Positions 37,161 through 45,109 of a DNA stretch of 64,000 nucleotides are shown in pieces. The number at the start of each line of letters is the position of its first letter. Within the stretch, counting starts at the first letter, position 1. The stretch lies in the NCBI GenBank assembly GCA_017307375.1, contig JAFKFH010000005.1:124001-188000 (forward strand), in the 5' to 3' direction. The notes beneath the pieces were generated by a model. That model did not search any database. It had not been told where the DNA came from and worked only from the letters and a program-made list of their open reading frames with translations. Both the position numbers and the translations under genes were made by a program. This DNA is from Alphaproteobacteria bacterium (GTDB lineage Bacteria; Pseudomonadota; Alphaproteobacteria; Ferrovibrionales; Ferrovibrionaceae).

Positions 37161-37189
37161 CCGGGGCGTAATAAAATGTAACGCCCCGG
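37161..37189. terminator. Strong hairpin after the DUF2218 gene
   Basis: CCGGGGCGT (37161-37169) and ACGCCCCGG (37181-37189) form a perfect 9-bp stem with an 11-nt AT-rich loop. It lies 16 nt past the DUF2218 stop (minus strand). No T-run follows on either strand, so it may end or protect that transcript rather than act as a classic intrinsic terminator. Confidence 0.4.
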
Positions 37190-37204
37190 TACCTGTCGCG
37201 GACC

Positions 37205-37489
37205 TTACTGGATCCAGGCGATCTCGGGCGGTTCCTTCCACGCGAAACGCTTGAGATGCGAGGCGACGACATGCTCGAGTTGCGGCAGTACCTCGTCGTT
37301 CACCGCTTCGACGACGATATGCAATGCCTCGCCATCGGCAGTCATCGTGCAGACACCGCGTTCGGGGAAGACGATGGAACCGGCCGACTCGGCCAGTTCC
37401 GTTTTCAGTTTATGCGAGAAATGCTTGCACAACTGCGCCATGTAGCGCGCGGCGAGCGGGGTCGGCACATCGGCCTGCGAACGGACCAT
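37205..37489 (-). CDS. DUF2218 domain protein
   Basis: A 94-aa cytosolic protein of the DUF2218 group, recognised by VPTPLAARYMAQLCKHFSHK, GSIVFPERGVCTMTADGEAL and the C-terminal HLKRFAWKEPP. The biochemical role of the family is not known; members are often encoded beside siderophore or heme genes in other bacteria, which I do not see here. It is divergent from a MarR-type regulator over 123 nt that contain several short inverted repeats. The start at 37489 is the ATG matching the family. Confidence 0.82.
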   Translation of the reverse strand: MVRSQADVPTPLAARYMAQLCKHFSHKLKTELAESAGSIVFPERGVCTMTADGEALHIVVEAVNDEVLPQLEHVVASHLKRFAWKEPPEIAWIQ

Positions 37490-37568
37490 GGTGATTTCCT
37501 TGCAACGATTCCCCCGGCGCCGCCAAATATGGAATATAAATCTTAAAGAGTCAAACTCCTTATTTTGT

Positions 37569-37597
37569 CGTGCTAGGTCTAGCGCAGCGATAGCACG
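37569..37597. promoter_or_regulatory. Nested inverted repeats upstream of the MarR gene
   Basis: CGTGCTA (37569-37575) pairs with TAGCACG (37591-37597), and within them GCTAG (37572-37576) pairs with CTAGC (37579-37583). The repeats end 15 nt before the MarR start, so autoregulation is likely. Confidence 0.5.
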
Positions 37598-37612
37598 GCA
37601 GCGAGGCAAGCC

Positions 37613-38041
37613 TTGGATACCAGGGACGACGATGGCGCAGGCGAACTGGCCGACCTGTTCATCCGCACGGCCCGTCGCCTGCGCCACGAAGCATCGCAGA
37701 ACCTGGCGCCGTCAGGCGTCACGCCAGCCCAGGCCCGCGCGCTGAAGGTGATCGCGCACGCCCCGGGCGATCTGAAGGTGGTCGAACTGGCCGAAGCGCT
37801 GGGCGTCGTGCCGCGTTCGGCGACCGCCGTCGTCGACGCGCTGGAGGATCGCGGGCTGATCGACCGGCTGGCCGATCCCGACGACCGCCGGGCCGTGCGG
37901 ATCCGCCTGACCGAGGCGGGTCATGCCCGCGTCGCCGAGGTACGCCGCCGCCGCCGCGAGGCCGCGGCCGATCTGCTGCGCCGCCTCGATGCCGGCGACC
38001 GGGCGGCGCTGCGCCGCCTGCTCAGCCGGTTGCAGGACTAG
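37613..38041 (+). CDS. MarR-family transcriptional regulator
   Basis: A 142-aa winged-helix regulator. The DNA-binding region includes VTPAQARALKVIAHAPGD, VVELAEALGVVPRSATAVVDAL and the wing DPDDRRAVRIRLTEAG, all typical MarR marks. It starts at a TTG (37613) after GAGG; I see no in-frame ATG that keeps the first helix. It is divergent from a DUF2218 gene and its stop lies 3 nt before the convergent gmk stop. The inducer is unknown. The inverted repeats upstream are its probable operator. Confidence 0.88.
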   Translation: MDTRDDDGAGELADLFIRTARRLRHEASQNLAPSGVTPAQARALKVIAHAPGDLKVVELAEALGVVPRSATAVVDALEDRGLIDRLADPDDRRAVRIRLTEAGHARVAEVRRRRREAAADLLRRLDAGDRAALRRLLSRLQD

Positions 38042-38044
38042 AGA

Positions 38045-38680
38045 TCAGGATCCTTCGCGCAGGTCGCGCACGAATTCGATCAGGCCGGTCTGGCGCTCGC
38101 GCTTCAGCCGTTCCGCCCGCAGGATTGCCATGACGTTGGCAAGGCAGCGGTCGAAATCGTCGTTGACGACGATGTAGTCGTATTCGGCCCAGTGGCTGAT
38201 CTCGTCGGCCGCCTTGGCCATGCGCTTGGCCACCACCTCGGCCGAATCCTGGGCGCGGGTCTTCAGCCGCCGCTCCAGCTCGGCGGTCGATGGCGGCAGG
38301 ATGAAGACGGAGACGAGGTCGTCGCGCATCTTCTGGCGCAGCTGCTGGGTGCCCTGCCAGTCGATGTCGAACAGCACGTCGTGGCCACGGGCGAGGCGGT
38401 TTGCCACCTCGGTGCGTGGCGTGCCGTAGTGATGGTCGAAGACGCGGGCATGTTCGAGCAACTCGTCATGCGCTGCCATGCGCTGGAATTCGGCGTCGGA
38501 AATGAAGCGATAGTCGACGCCGTCGACCTCGCCCGGCCGGCTTGCGCGGGTGGTCACCGAGATCGACAGGCGCAGATTGTCGTCCTGCGCCATCAGGCGG
38601 CGCGAGATCGTGGTCTTGCCCGCACCGGACGGCGAGGACAGCACCAGCATCAGGCCGCGGCGGCCGACGGCAGCGGTCAT
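38045..38680 (-). CDS. gmk: Guanylate kinase
   Basis: A 211-aa enzyme that phosphorylates GMP to GDP with ATP. The P-loop SPSGAGKTT covers residues 16-24, with the GMP-binding stretch TTRASRPGEVDGVDY and the lid region that follows (ARVFDHHYGTPR), then VLFDIDWQGTQQLR. The length is normal. It lies 4 nt downstream of the yicC-type gene, the standard alphaproteobacterial pairing, and probably depends on its promoter. GDP made here feeds nucleic acid and (p)ppGpp pools. Confidence 0.96.
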   Translation of the reverse strand: MTAAVGRRGLMLVLSSPSGAGKTTISRRLMAQDDNLRLSISVTTRASRPGEVDGVDYRFISDAEFQRMAAHDELLEHARVFDHHYGTPRTEVANRLARGHDVLFDIDWQGTQQLRQKMRDDLVSVFILPPSTAELERRLKTRAQDSAEVVAKRMAKAADEISHWAEYDYIVVNDDFDRCLANVMAILRAERLKRERQTGLIEFVRDLREGS

Positions 38681-38684
38681 CGGA

Positions 38685-39578
38685 TCACTCGACGTTCTGA
38701 ACCTGCTCGCGCAGGCGGTCGATGGCGAGCTTGAGATCGAGACCGATGCGGGTCAGCGCCACGTCGCCCGACTTCGAGCACAGCGTGTTGGCCTCGCGAT
38801 TGAATTCCTGCGCCAGGAAATCGAGACGCCGTCCGGCACCGTTGGCATCGCCCTTGGCGATCAGCTCGTGCGCCTGGGCGACATGCGCCTTGAGCCGGTC
38901 GAGTTCCTCGCGCACGTCGGCCTTGACCGCGAGCAGGGCCAGTTCCTGGGCCAACCGGTCTTCCGACAGCGGGGGTCGCTGCTCCAGCAGTTCGGCCAGC
39001 CCCTGGGACAGGCGCGCCTGGCGGCTGTCGAGCCGGACGGCCGCCGTCTCCTCGGCCGCGGCAATCAGCGCGGTGATGTCATGGAGCAAGGCGTTCAGCA
39101 TGCCGGTGATGCGGGCGCCCTCGGCCGCCCGCCCCTCGCGCAGACGATCCAGCGCGTTGGCCAGATCGACCAGCATGGCGGCTTCCTGCTGGGCACGCTC
39201 GGACTCGTCGAAGCGGACCTCCTCCGGCTCCAGCACGCCGCGCAGGGCCAGCAGGCCGTCCAGCCGCGGCGGCGCGGATTCGACCACGCCCTCGGCCTCG
39301 CGCACGATGTCGCCGAGCTGCTTCAGCAACGCCTGGTTCAACCGGTATCCGGTCACGGCCGGGCCGGTGTCCAGCCGCAGCGCGACGGTGACGGAGCCGC
39401 GCTTCAGCCGCTCGCCCACCAGCACCCGCGCCGGCAATTCGATCGCATCGAGGCCTGGCGGCAGGCGGAACCGCAGTTCCAGGCCGCGGCCGTTGACGCT
39501 TTTGACCTCCCAGGTCCAGCTTTGCCCCGCGCGGGCACCGTCGGCGCGCGCGAAGCCCGTCATGCTGAGCAAACTCAA
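38685..39578 (-). CDS. YicC-family endoribonuclease
   Basis: A 297-aa member of the YicC/YloC family, reported as an endoribonuclease that helps degrade some small RNAs. The N-terminus MSLLSMTGFARADG, the motif WEVKSVNGRGLELRFRLP and the C-terminal LDFLAQEFNREANTLCSKS are typical. The start is a TTG at 39578: it follows AGGAGGGG with ideal spacing and gives the residues before SMTGFARA that other family members have. ATG 39563 would cut them off. gmk follows 4 nt downstream. In related bacteria mltG lies directly upstream, but here 5.5 kb of other genes intervene. Confidence 0.92.
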   Translation of the reverse strand: MSLLSMTGFARADGARAGQSWTWEVKSVNGRGLELRFRLPPGLDAIELPARVLVGERLKRGSVTVALRLDTGPAVTGYRLNQALLKQLGDIVREAEGVVESAPPRLDGLLALRGVLEPEEVRFDESERAQQEAAMLVDLANALDRLREGRAAEGARITGMLNALLHDITALIAAAEETAAVRLDSRQARLSQGLAELLEQRPPLSEDRLAQELALLAVKADVREELDRLKAHVAQAHELIAKGDANGAGRRLDFLAQEFNREANTLCSKSGDVALTRIGLDLKLAIDRLREQVQNVE

Positions 39579-39654
39579 ACTCGTCCCCTCCTGGATGCTG
39601 GCCCGCGACTATAGTGTTCCCTGCCCGCCCCCTCAACCACCGTCCGGTGACCCG

Positions 39655-40422
39655 ATGGCCCTGCCCCCGCCCCGCTCGATCCTGATCACCGGCGCCTCGT
39701 CGGGCATCGGCGAGGCGCTCGCCCGCCGGTACGCCGCCCCCGGGGTCGCCCTGGCGCTGACCGGGCGCGACGCCGCACGGCTGGCGGCGGTCGCCGATGC
39801 CGCCCGGAGTCGGGGCGCCACGGTGCTGGCCGAGACGGTCGATGCGGCCGACCGGGACGCGGTGGCGGCGTTCGTCGCCCGGGCCGATGCCGCAGCGCCG
39901 CTCGACCTCGTGATCGCCAATGCCGGCATCGGCCTCGGCCGGCCCGAGCCCGCAGGGCTCGACGCCCATGTCCGGGCAACCTTCGCGGTCAACGTGGACG
40001 GCGTGTTCAACACGATCCACCCGGCGATCGCGCTGATGGCGGGGCGTCGCCACGGCCAGATCGGCATCGTCGCCTCGATCGCGGGCTATCGCGGGCTTGC
40101 GACCGCCCCGGCCTACGCCGCATCGAAAGCGGCGGTCAAGGCCTATGGTGAAGGCCTTCGGCCGTGGCTGAGCGGCCACGGCATCGCGGTCTCGGTGATC
40201 AACCCGGGGTTCGTGGTCACGCGGATGACTGCCCGCAACGCCTTTCCGATGCCGTTTCTGATGCCGGTCGACAAGGCCGCCGGCATCATCGCGCGCGGCC
40301 TGGCCGGCAACAAGGGGCGCATCGCGTTCCCCTGGCCGATGGCGGTCGTCGGCTGGCTGCTGGCGGCAGCGCCGCAGGGCTTGATGGATTTCGTCGCCGC
40401 GCGGCTGCCCGCCAAGCGGTGA
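39655..40422 (+). CDS. Short-chain dehydrogenase/reductase
   Basis: A 255-aa classical SDR. The NAD(P) loop is TGASSGIGEAL, followed by IANAGIG, the catalytic Ser in VASIAGYRG and the YAASKAA motif, then NPGFVVT. The C-terminus contains an amphipathic or membrane-touching helix (WPMAVVGWLLAAAPQGLMDFV), as in SDRs that act on lipophilic substrates. The substrate is unknown. It is divergent from the yicC-type gene with 76 nt between the starts and ends 7 nt from the convergent histidine-kinase gene. Confidence 0.88.
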   Translation: MALPPPRSILITGASSGIGEALARRYAAPGVALALTGRDAARLAAVADAARSRGATVLAETVDAADRDAVAAFVARADAAAPLDLVIANAGIGLGRPEPAGLDAHVRATFAVNVDGVFNTIHPAIALMAGRRHGQIGIVASIAGYRGLATAPAYAASKAAVKAYGEGLRPWLSGHGIAVSVINPGFVVTRMTARNAFPMPFLMPVDKAAGIIARGLAGNKGRIAFPWPMAVVGWLLAAAPQGLMDFVAARLPAKR

Positions 40423-40429
40423 GCGCCGG

Positions 40430-42220
40430 CTAGAGGCGCGTGGCCTGGGCCGCCAGCAGGCGATGCAGCGACGCCGCCTCGACCGGTTTGGCCAGGAAAT
40501 AGGTCATGCCGGCATCGAGATAGGATTGCCGCTGCGACGGCAGGACATTGGCAGTCAGCGCCACGATCGGAATGTCGCGCACCCGGGTGTTGAGTGCCCG
40601 GATCCGCCGCGCGGCGGCAACGCCGTCCAGCCGGGGCATCTGCACGTCCATCAGGACGATGTCGTAGGGAAACTTCTGGACCATCTCGACGGCCTCGACA
40701 CCGTCGGCGACCAGGTCGCAATAATGCCCGGCACCGTGCAGCAATTCGCGCATCAGGGCCTGGTTGATGATGTTGTCCTCGGCGACCAGGATGCGCAGCG
40801 GCCGGACGGCCGGCACCGGTTCCCCGGTATCACGGTTCTGTGCGGTACCGGGCACGCAGCGCATCGAGAACCAGAACCGTGAACCACGGCCAAGCTGGCT
40901 GGTCACGCCGATCTGGCCGCCGAGGGCCTCGACCAGACGCCGGCAGATCGCCAGCCCCAGCCCGGTTCCGTCATGGGGGCGCGACAGCGACGAATCGACC
41001 TGCGAGAACGGCTGGAACAAGGAGCCGAGCTTGTCCGGCGGGATGCCGGTGCCGGTATCGGTGACCTCGACCTGCAGCATCCGCGAGTCCTCGCCCCCCA
41101 TCCAGGCGAAGCGGATATCGACACGGCCGTCACGGGTGAACTTGATGGCATTGCCGACGACGTTCAGCAGGATCTGCCGCAACCGGCCGTCATCGGCGCG
41201 CAGCCAGGCCGGCAGGCCGGGATCGATGGTCCAATTGAGCCGGTCGCCCTGGGCCGCGGCACGCGGGGCAAACAGTGCCGCCAGCGAATCGACGAGTTCG
41301 CCCAGATGGAAATCGACCGGTTCGATCGACAGGCGGCCGGTCTCGAGCTTCGAGAAGTCGAGGATGTCGTTGACGATGGCGAGCAGGTCGCGCGCCGACC
41401 GGTCGGCAAGTGTCAGCCATTGCAATTGCTGAGGTTCCAGCGGCGTCTTCAGCGCCAGGCCGAGCATGCCGATGACGCCGTTGAGCGGCGTGCGCACCTC
41501 ATGGCTGACCACCGCCAGAAAATCGGATTTGGCCGTGCTCGACGCCTCGGCCTGGGCCAGCAGCGCCACCTTTTCGTCGGCAAGGTCGAGCAGGTAGCGG
41601 AACTGAAGCCAGTTGCCGCGCAGAAACCAGACCTGGCCAACCAGCATCAGCAGCAGCATGAAGGTCACCGGCCACGCCGCCGGGTCGGGCGACAGCAGCG
41701 CGACGCCCAGGCCGGCCAGCATCATCGGCACCGAATAGGCAAGACAGGCCAGCGGCATCGACGACAGCACGGTGACGGCCGCGAGGCAGAGGAAGCCGAC
41801 GGCGGCAAGCAGCAGCGCGGCCAGCCCGAACGGCGCCGACGGCAGGTAGTAGAGGATCAAACCGGCCCACGAGAGGCCCAGGACGGCCGAATAGACGATG
41901 ATCGAGCGGATGCGCCGCTTGGATACCGATATCGGAGCCGGCGCGCCGCGCAGCCGGATCCAGGAGCGGATCAGCGGAATTTGCAGCACCCAGGGAATGA
42001 TCAGCAGCGGCAGCAAATGCTGGAAGGTGAAGATGTCGGCAAAGGCCAGCATGACCACCAGCGCGCCGACACCATTGCCCATGACCAGCATGGGGACATG
42101 CCGCACAACGGCGACCGACTGGGCAACGCGGGTCGCGTTGTCCTCGGGGATCCCGAGCCAGTCCTGCCGCCAGTTGAACAATCCCGCCCTCCGCAGGCTG
42201 CACGCGTGTCTCGAATGCAC
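40430..42220 (-). CDS. Membrane hybrid histidine kinase with receiver domain
   Basis: A 596-aa sensor kinase. The N-terminal 200 residues hold about six membrane segments with almost no periplasmic domain, so it may sense within the membrane. A coiled linker leads to the phospho-acceptor His240 ([13 protein letters not shown]), the ATP-binding domain ([24 protein letters not shown]) and a C-terminal receiver with phospho-acceptor Asp525 ([12 protein letters not shown]). No output regulator or histidine phosphotransferase is encoded beside it. The GTG at 42220 is the start of the open frame; the true start could be a little further in. It is divergent from a methyltransferase gene. Confidence 0.9.
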   Translation of the reverse strand: MHSRHACSLRRAGLFNWRQDWLGIPEDNATRVAQSVAVVRHVPMLVMGNGVGALVVMLAFADIFTFQHLLPLLIIPWVLQIPLIRSWIRLRGAPAPISVSKRRIRSIIVYSAVLGLSWAGLILYYLPSAPFGLAALLLAAVGFLCLAAVTVLSSMPLACLAYSVPMMLAGLGVALLSPDPAAWPVTFMLLLMLVGQVWFLRGNWLQFRYLLDLADEKVALLAQAEASSTAKSDFLAVVSHEVRTPLNGVIGMLGLALKTPLEPQQLQWLTLADRSARDLLAIVNDILDFSKLETGRLSIEPVDFHLGELVDSLAALFAPRAAAQGDRLNWTIDPGLPAWLRADDGRLRQILLNVVGNAIKFTRDGRVDIRFAWMGGEDSRMLQVEVTDTGTGIPPDKLGSLFQPFSQVDSSLSRPHDGTGLGLAICRRLVEALGGQIGVTSQLGRGSRFWFSMRCVPGTAQNRDTGEPVPAVRPLRILVAEDNIINQALMRELLHGAGHYCDLVADGVEAVEMVQKFPYDIVLMDVQMPRLDGVAAARRIRALNTRVRDIPIVALTANVLPSQRQSYLDAGMTYFLAKPVEAASLHRLLAAQATRL

Positions 42221-42262
42221 GGCAGTATCGACAAGCTACGCCAAATTGCCGAGAAAATAGTT

Positions 42263-42276
42263 ATGTTCGCTAACAT
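42263..42276. promoter_or_regulatory. Short palindrome between kinase and methyltransferase genes
   Basis: ATGTT-CGCT-AACAT lies in the 92-nt divergent, AT-richer region. It is a possible operator; the arms are only 5 bp, so chance occurrence is possible. Confidence 0.3.
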
Positions 42277-42312
42277 CGATTTCGTCATTTATCGTCACCG
42301 CCGGGCAGCACG

Positions 42313-43101
42313 ATGACCTGCGACAGTTACGGCGATGCCCGCCTGGCAGCCGTCTACGACGCGCTGAACCCGCCCGGGGCCGACACGGACTTCTATCTCG
42401 ACCTCGCCGGGGATACGCCGCTTGCGATTCTCGACATGGGTTGCGGCACCGGGTGGCTGGCCACGGAACTCGCGCGGCGCGGCCATCGGGTCATCGGTGC
42501 CGATCCGGCCGGGGCGATGCTGGATATCGCGCGCGCCCGGCCTGGTGGCGAACGGGTGAACTGGGTGCAGTCGGACGCCGCCCACCTTGATCTCGCCACC
42601 CGTTTCGACCTGATCGTGATGACCGGCCACGTCTTCCAGGTCTTCCTGGACGACGCGACGACGCTGACCAGCCTGCAATCGCTGCGGCGGCACCTGAAGC
42701 CGGGCGGCCGGCTTGCCTTCGAAACCCGCAATCCGGCGGTCCTGGAATGGCAGGATTGGACGGCATCACAAACGCAGACTGAAGTGGTCGTGTCAGGAAA
42801 GCGCGTCAGCGTGCATTACGATGTCGTCGATGTGGCCGAGACTATCGTGACATACGAAACCCATTTCGCGTTCGGCCCGACGGACAGGAATGTCAGTATT
42901 GGACGGGTACGCTTCATCGATGCGGCAAGGCTTGGTCAGCTATTGATCGGGGCGGGCTTCGCCGACCTCACCTGGTTCGGCGACTGGGACCGCTCGGCGC
43001 TCGGTGCCGGCAGCCCCGAGATCATCGTAGTCGCCGGCCAGGCTAGAGGCCGGCCGCAATCCCGACCAGCGCCGCGCCGGCAAGCAGCCAAAGCGGGGTG
43101 A
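42313..43101 (+). CDS. SAM-dependent class I methyltransferase
   Basis: A 262-aa methyltransferase. The SAM loop is ILDMGCGTGWLATELARRG, followed by the acidic strand VIGADPAGAML and motif LKPGGRLAFETRNP. The layout is that of the Methyltransf_25/11 group; the substrate is unknown. The last 25 residues are Arg/Ala/Pro-rich and overlap the convergent chromate-transporter gene by 59 nt, so this tail is probably recent read-through and of little functional weight. It stands alone, divergent from a hybrid histidine kinase. Confidence 0.88.
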   Translation: MTCDSYGDARLAAVYDALNPPGADTDFYLDLAGDTPLAILDMGCGTGWLATELARRGHRVIGADPAGAMLDIARARPGGERVNWVQSDAAHLDLATRFDLIVMTGHVFQVFLDDATTLTSLQSLRRHLKPGGRLAFETRNPAVLEWQDWTASQTQTEVVVSGKRVSVHYDVVDVAETIVTYETHFAFGPTDRNVSIGRVRFIDAARLGQLLIGAGFADLTWFGDWDRSALGAGSPEIIVVAGQARGRPQSRPAPRRQAAKAG

Positions 43102-43564
43102 TCCGGCTCTTCAGCACCACGGCGGCGGTGAAGCCGGCGATGGCGACGCCTGCCCAGGCATTGTCGCCTCCGGTCGCCAGCAGCAGGCCGGTCGAGAACA
43201 GCAGGCCGACGGTGATCGGTGTCAGCCCGGCCTGGATCGCCACCGCCCAGGGGCGCGTGCCATAGCGCGCCCAGCCGCGATAGGCGAGATAAGCGAGCAC
43301 GCAGGACGGGCCGCACATGCCCACCGTGGCGACCAGCGCGCCGGCAAGGCCCGCAACCTCCCAGCCGATCAGGCTGACGACCAGGACGTTCGGGCCCGGC
43401 GCGGCCTGGGCAAGGGCGAAGACCGCGGCGAACTGCTGCGCGCTCAGCCAGTGCTGCACGTCGACGACCTGACGGTGGATCTCGGCGATGATCGAATTCG
43501 CACCGCCGATCGCCATCAGCGACAGGAACGCGAATTGCCAGAACAACTGGGCCAGCACCGGCAT
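43043..43564 (-). CDS. Chromate transporter ChrA-family half protein (second of a pair)
   Basis: A 173-aa membrane protein with about five to six segments and the ChrA marks FLSLMAIGGANSIIAEIHR and QAAPGPNVLVVSLIGW. In short-chain ChrA systems two such halves from adjacent genes make one chromate exporter. It starts right behind the stop of the other half, with one base between them, and it ends inside the convergent methyltransferase gene. Chromate efflux is the known role of the family; sulfate-like anions are an alternative. The motif GPN in both halves is typical of the pair. Confidence 0.88.
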   Translation of the reverse strand: MPVLAQLFWQFAFLSLMAIGGANSIIAEIHRQVVDVQHWLSAQQFAAVFALAQAAPGPNVLVVSLIGWEVAGLAGALVATVGMCGPSCVLAYLAYRGWARYGTRPWAVAIQAGLTPITVGLLFSTGLLLATGGDNAWAGVAIAGFTAAVVLKSRITPLWLLAGAALVGIAAGL

Positions 43565-43565
43565 G

Positions 43566-44120
43566 TCAGCGCCGCCAGGCCAGCAGGACGCCGACAGGCC
43601 CGAGCACGGCCAGCACCGGCAGCAGCGGCAGATGGGCCAGGGCGACGCAGGCGAAGGCCGCGCCGCAGACCGCCCAGGCAGACCAGCGTCGCCGCAACGG
43701 TTGGGCGGTCTTGACCGCCATGGCAAAGACCAGCCCCGCCGCCGCGGCGGTCACCCCGGCGAAGGCATGGCGCAGGATATCCTGGGGTCCGAGCCGGTCG
43801 ATCAGCGCCGCCAGGGCCAGGACGATCGCCAACGGCATCGCCATCAGGCCAGCCAGTGCACTTGCCGCGCCGAACGGCCCCCGATAGCGGGCCCCGACGC
43901 AGACCGACAGGTTGACCACGTTGGGACCGGGCAGCAACTGGCAGAGATTGAGCAGTTCGGCAAATTCCCGGGGTTCGAGCCAGCCGCGATCCTCGACCAG
44001 CATCCGGCGGGCCCAGGGCAACGCCCCGCCGAACGAGGAAATGCCGACGAGGAAAAAGCCCCTGAACAGATCGGGGCAGGTGACGGCCGGGCTGGCGGAG
44101 ATCGCTGGGGCTTGGGTCAT
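43566..44120 (-). CDS. Chromate transporter ChrA-family half protein (first of a pair)
   Basis: A 184-aa membrane protein, homologous to the following half and probably its partner. Marks are FFLVGISSFGGALPWARRMLV, LLNLCQLLPGPNVVNLSVCVG and a C-terminal hydrophobic stretch. The PGPN motif corresponds to the same site in the partner. ATG 44120 is used; a GTG six nt upstream is possible. A LysR-type regulator is divergent, with a perfect inverted repeat in the 77 nt between. Together the three genes look like a chromate or oxyanion resistance unit. Confidence 0.88.
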   Translation of the reverse strand: MTQAPAISASPAVTCPDLFRGFFLVGISSFGGALPWARRMLVEDRGWLEPREFAELLNLCQLLPGPNVVNLSVCVGARYRGPFGAASALAGLMAMPLAIVLALAALIDRLGPQDILRHAFAGVTAAAAGLVFAMAVKTAQPLRRRWSAWAVCGAAFACVALAHLPLLPVLAVLGPVGVLLAWRR

Positions 44121-44176
44121 GGCCACAGCATGATCCCGGCGGGCATGATCGACAAAACGAGTAATACTGGCGAACT

Positions 44177-44195
44177 TTGTGAGTTATCCTCACAA
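44177..44195. promoter_or_regulatory. Operator-like inverted repeat at the LysR start
   Basis: TTGTGAG (44177-44183) and CTCACAA (44189-44195) are a perfect 7-bp inverted repeat around TTATC, ending two nt before the regulator ATG. It has a T-N11-A core typical of LysR sites and should allow autorepression and control of the divergent chrA pair. Confidence 0.65.
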
Positions 44196-44197
44196 GA

Positions 44198-45109
44198 ATG
44201 GAACGCAAGCTGCCACCGCTGAACGCCCTGAAAGCCTTCGAGGCCGCGGCCCGCCATGGCAGCTTTTCCGCCGCGGCCGAGGCATTGGGCGTGACCCATG
44301 GGGCGATAAGCCGTCAGTTGCAGACGCTCGAGGACTGGGTCGGCACCAGGCTCTTCGACCGGCTGGGCCGGCGCGTTCAGTTGAACGACCGGGGCCGCGA
44401 CTATCTCGTCGCCGTGCAACTGGCGCTCGACGGCATCGCGGCGGCGACCCAGCGGCTGGTGGAGACGAGCGGCAACGTCAGGCTGGTGATCGATGCCTTG
44501 CCGACCTTCACGATGCGCTGGCTGCTGCCCCGGCTGAGCCGGTTCCAGCAGCGCCATCCCGGGGTCGAACTGCAACTCGTCACGTCGGAGCGCGCGCTGG
44601 GCCAAGGCGAAGGCTTCGACGTCGCGGTCCGGCGCGAGACCGCCGTGCCGGCAGGCTGGCGGGCGCAAGGTTTCCTGGTCGAACGCGAATTGCCGGTCTG
44701 CAGCCCGGCCCTGCGGACCGCGCTGCGCCACCCGGCCGATCTCGGCAACCACGTCCTGCTGGAATCGCCGCGCCGGCAGCAAAGCTGGGGGCGCTGGCTT
44801 CAGTCGGCCGGGCTGCCGCAGGCGACGGGGCGTCATCGCCAGCGCTTCGATCACTATTACCTCGTGCTCCAGGCCGCGATCGACGGGCTGGGCGTCGCGC
44901 TGGGCGCGCTGCCGATCATTGCCGACGACCTCGCCGCGGGCCGGCTGGTCACGCCGTTCGCGGGGCCGCTAGTCCAGGCGGCGGGCTATAGCTGGATCCT
45001 GCCGCCGCGGCCGGCGCCACTGCCGGTGGCGCTGGCGTTCTGCGACTGGCTGACGCAGGAAGGAGCTATTGCGCCGCCGGCTGCGCCTGGCGCTGGCGCC
45101 AGCGGGTGA
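44198..45109 (+). CDS. LysR-type transcriptional regulator (GcvA-like)
   Basis: A 303-aa LysR regulator. The N-terminal helix-turn-helix is at about 5-62 (LNALKAFEAAARHGSFSAAAEALGV, AISRQLQTLEDWVG) and the ligand domain follows from about 88. It is very similar in layout to the LysR protein at 23.8 kb but the two differ in sequence. It is divergent from the split chromate transporter genes and has a perfect inverted repeat just before its start, so it probably controls them. Its 3' end overlaps the convergent mltG gene by 44 nt. Confidence 0.9.
   Translation: MERKLPPLNALKAFEAAARHGSFSAAAEALGVTHGAISRQLQTLEDWVGTRLFDRLGRRVQLNDRGRDYLVAVQLALDGIAAATQRLVETSGNVRLVIDALPTFTMRWLLPRLSRFQQRHPGVELQLVTSERALGQGEGFDVAVRRETAVPAGWRAQGFLVERELPVCSPALRTALRHPADLGNHVLLESPRRQQSWGRWLQSAGLPQATGRHRQRFDHYYLVLQAAIDGLGVALGALPIIADDLAAGRLVTPFAGPLVQAAGYSWILPPRPAPLPVALAFCDWLTQEGAIAPPAAPGAGASG

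Noticed and set aside
37161-37189. Hairpin as a classic rho-independent terminator
   Set aside because: The stem is perfect but no T-run follows on either strand, so it is listed only with low confidence.
43043-44120. Two ChrA halves considered as one frameshifted gene
   Set aside because: Each half has its own start and stop and both carry the PGPN motif; short-chain ChrA pairs are a known natural form.
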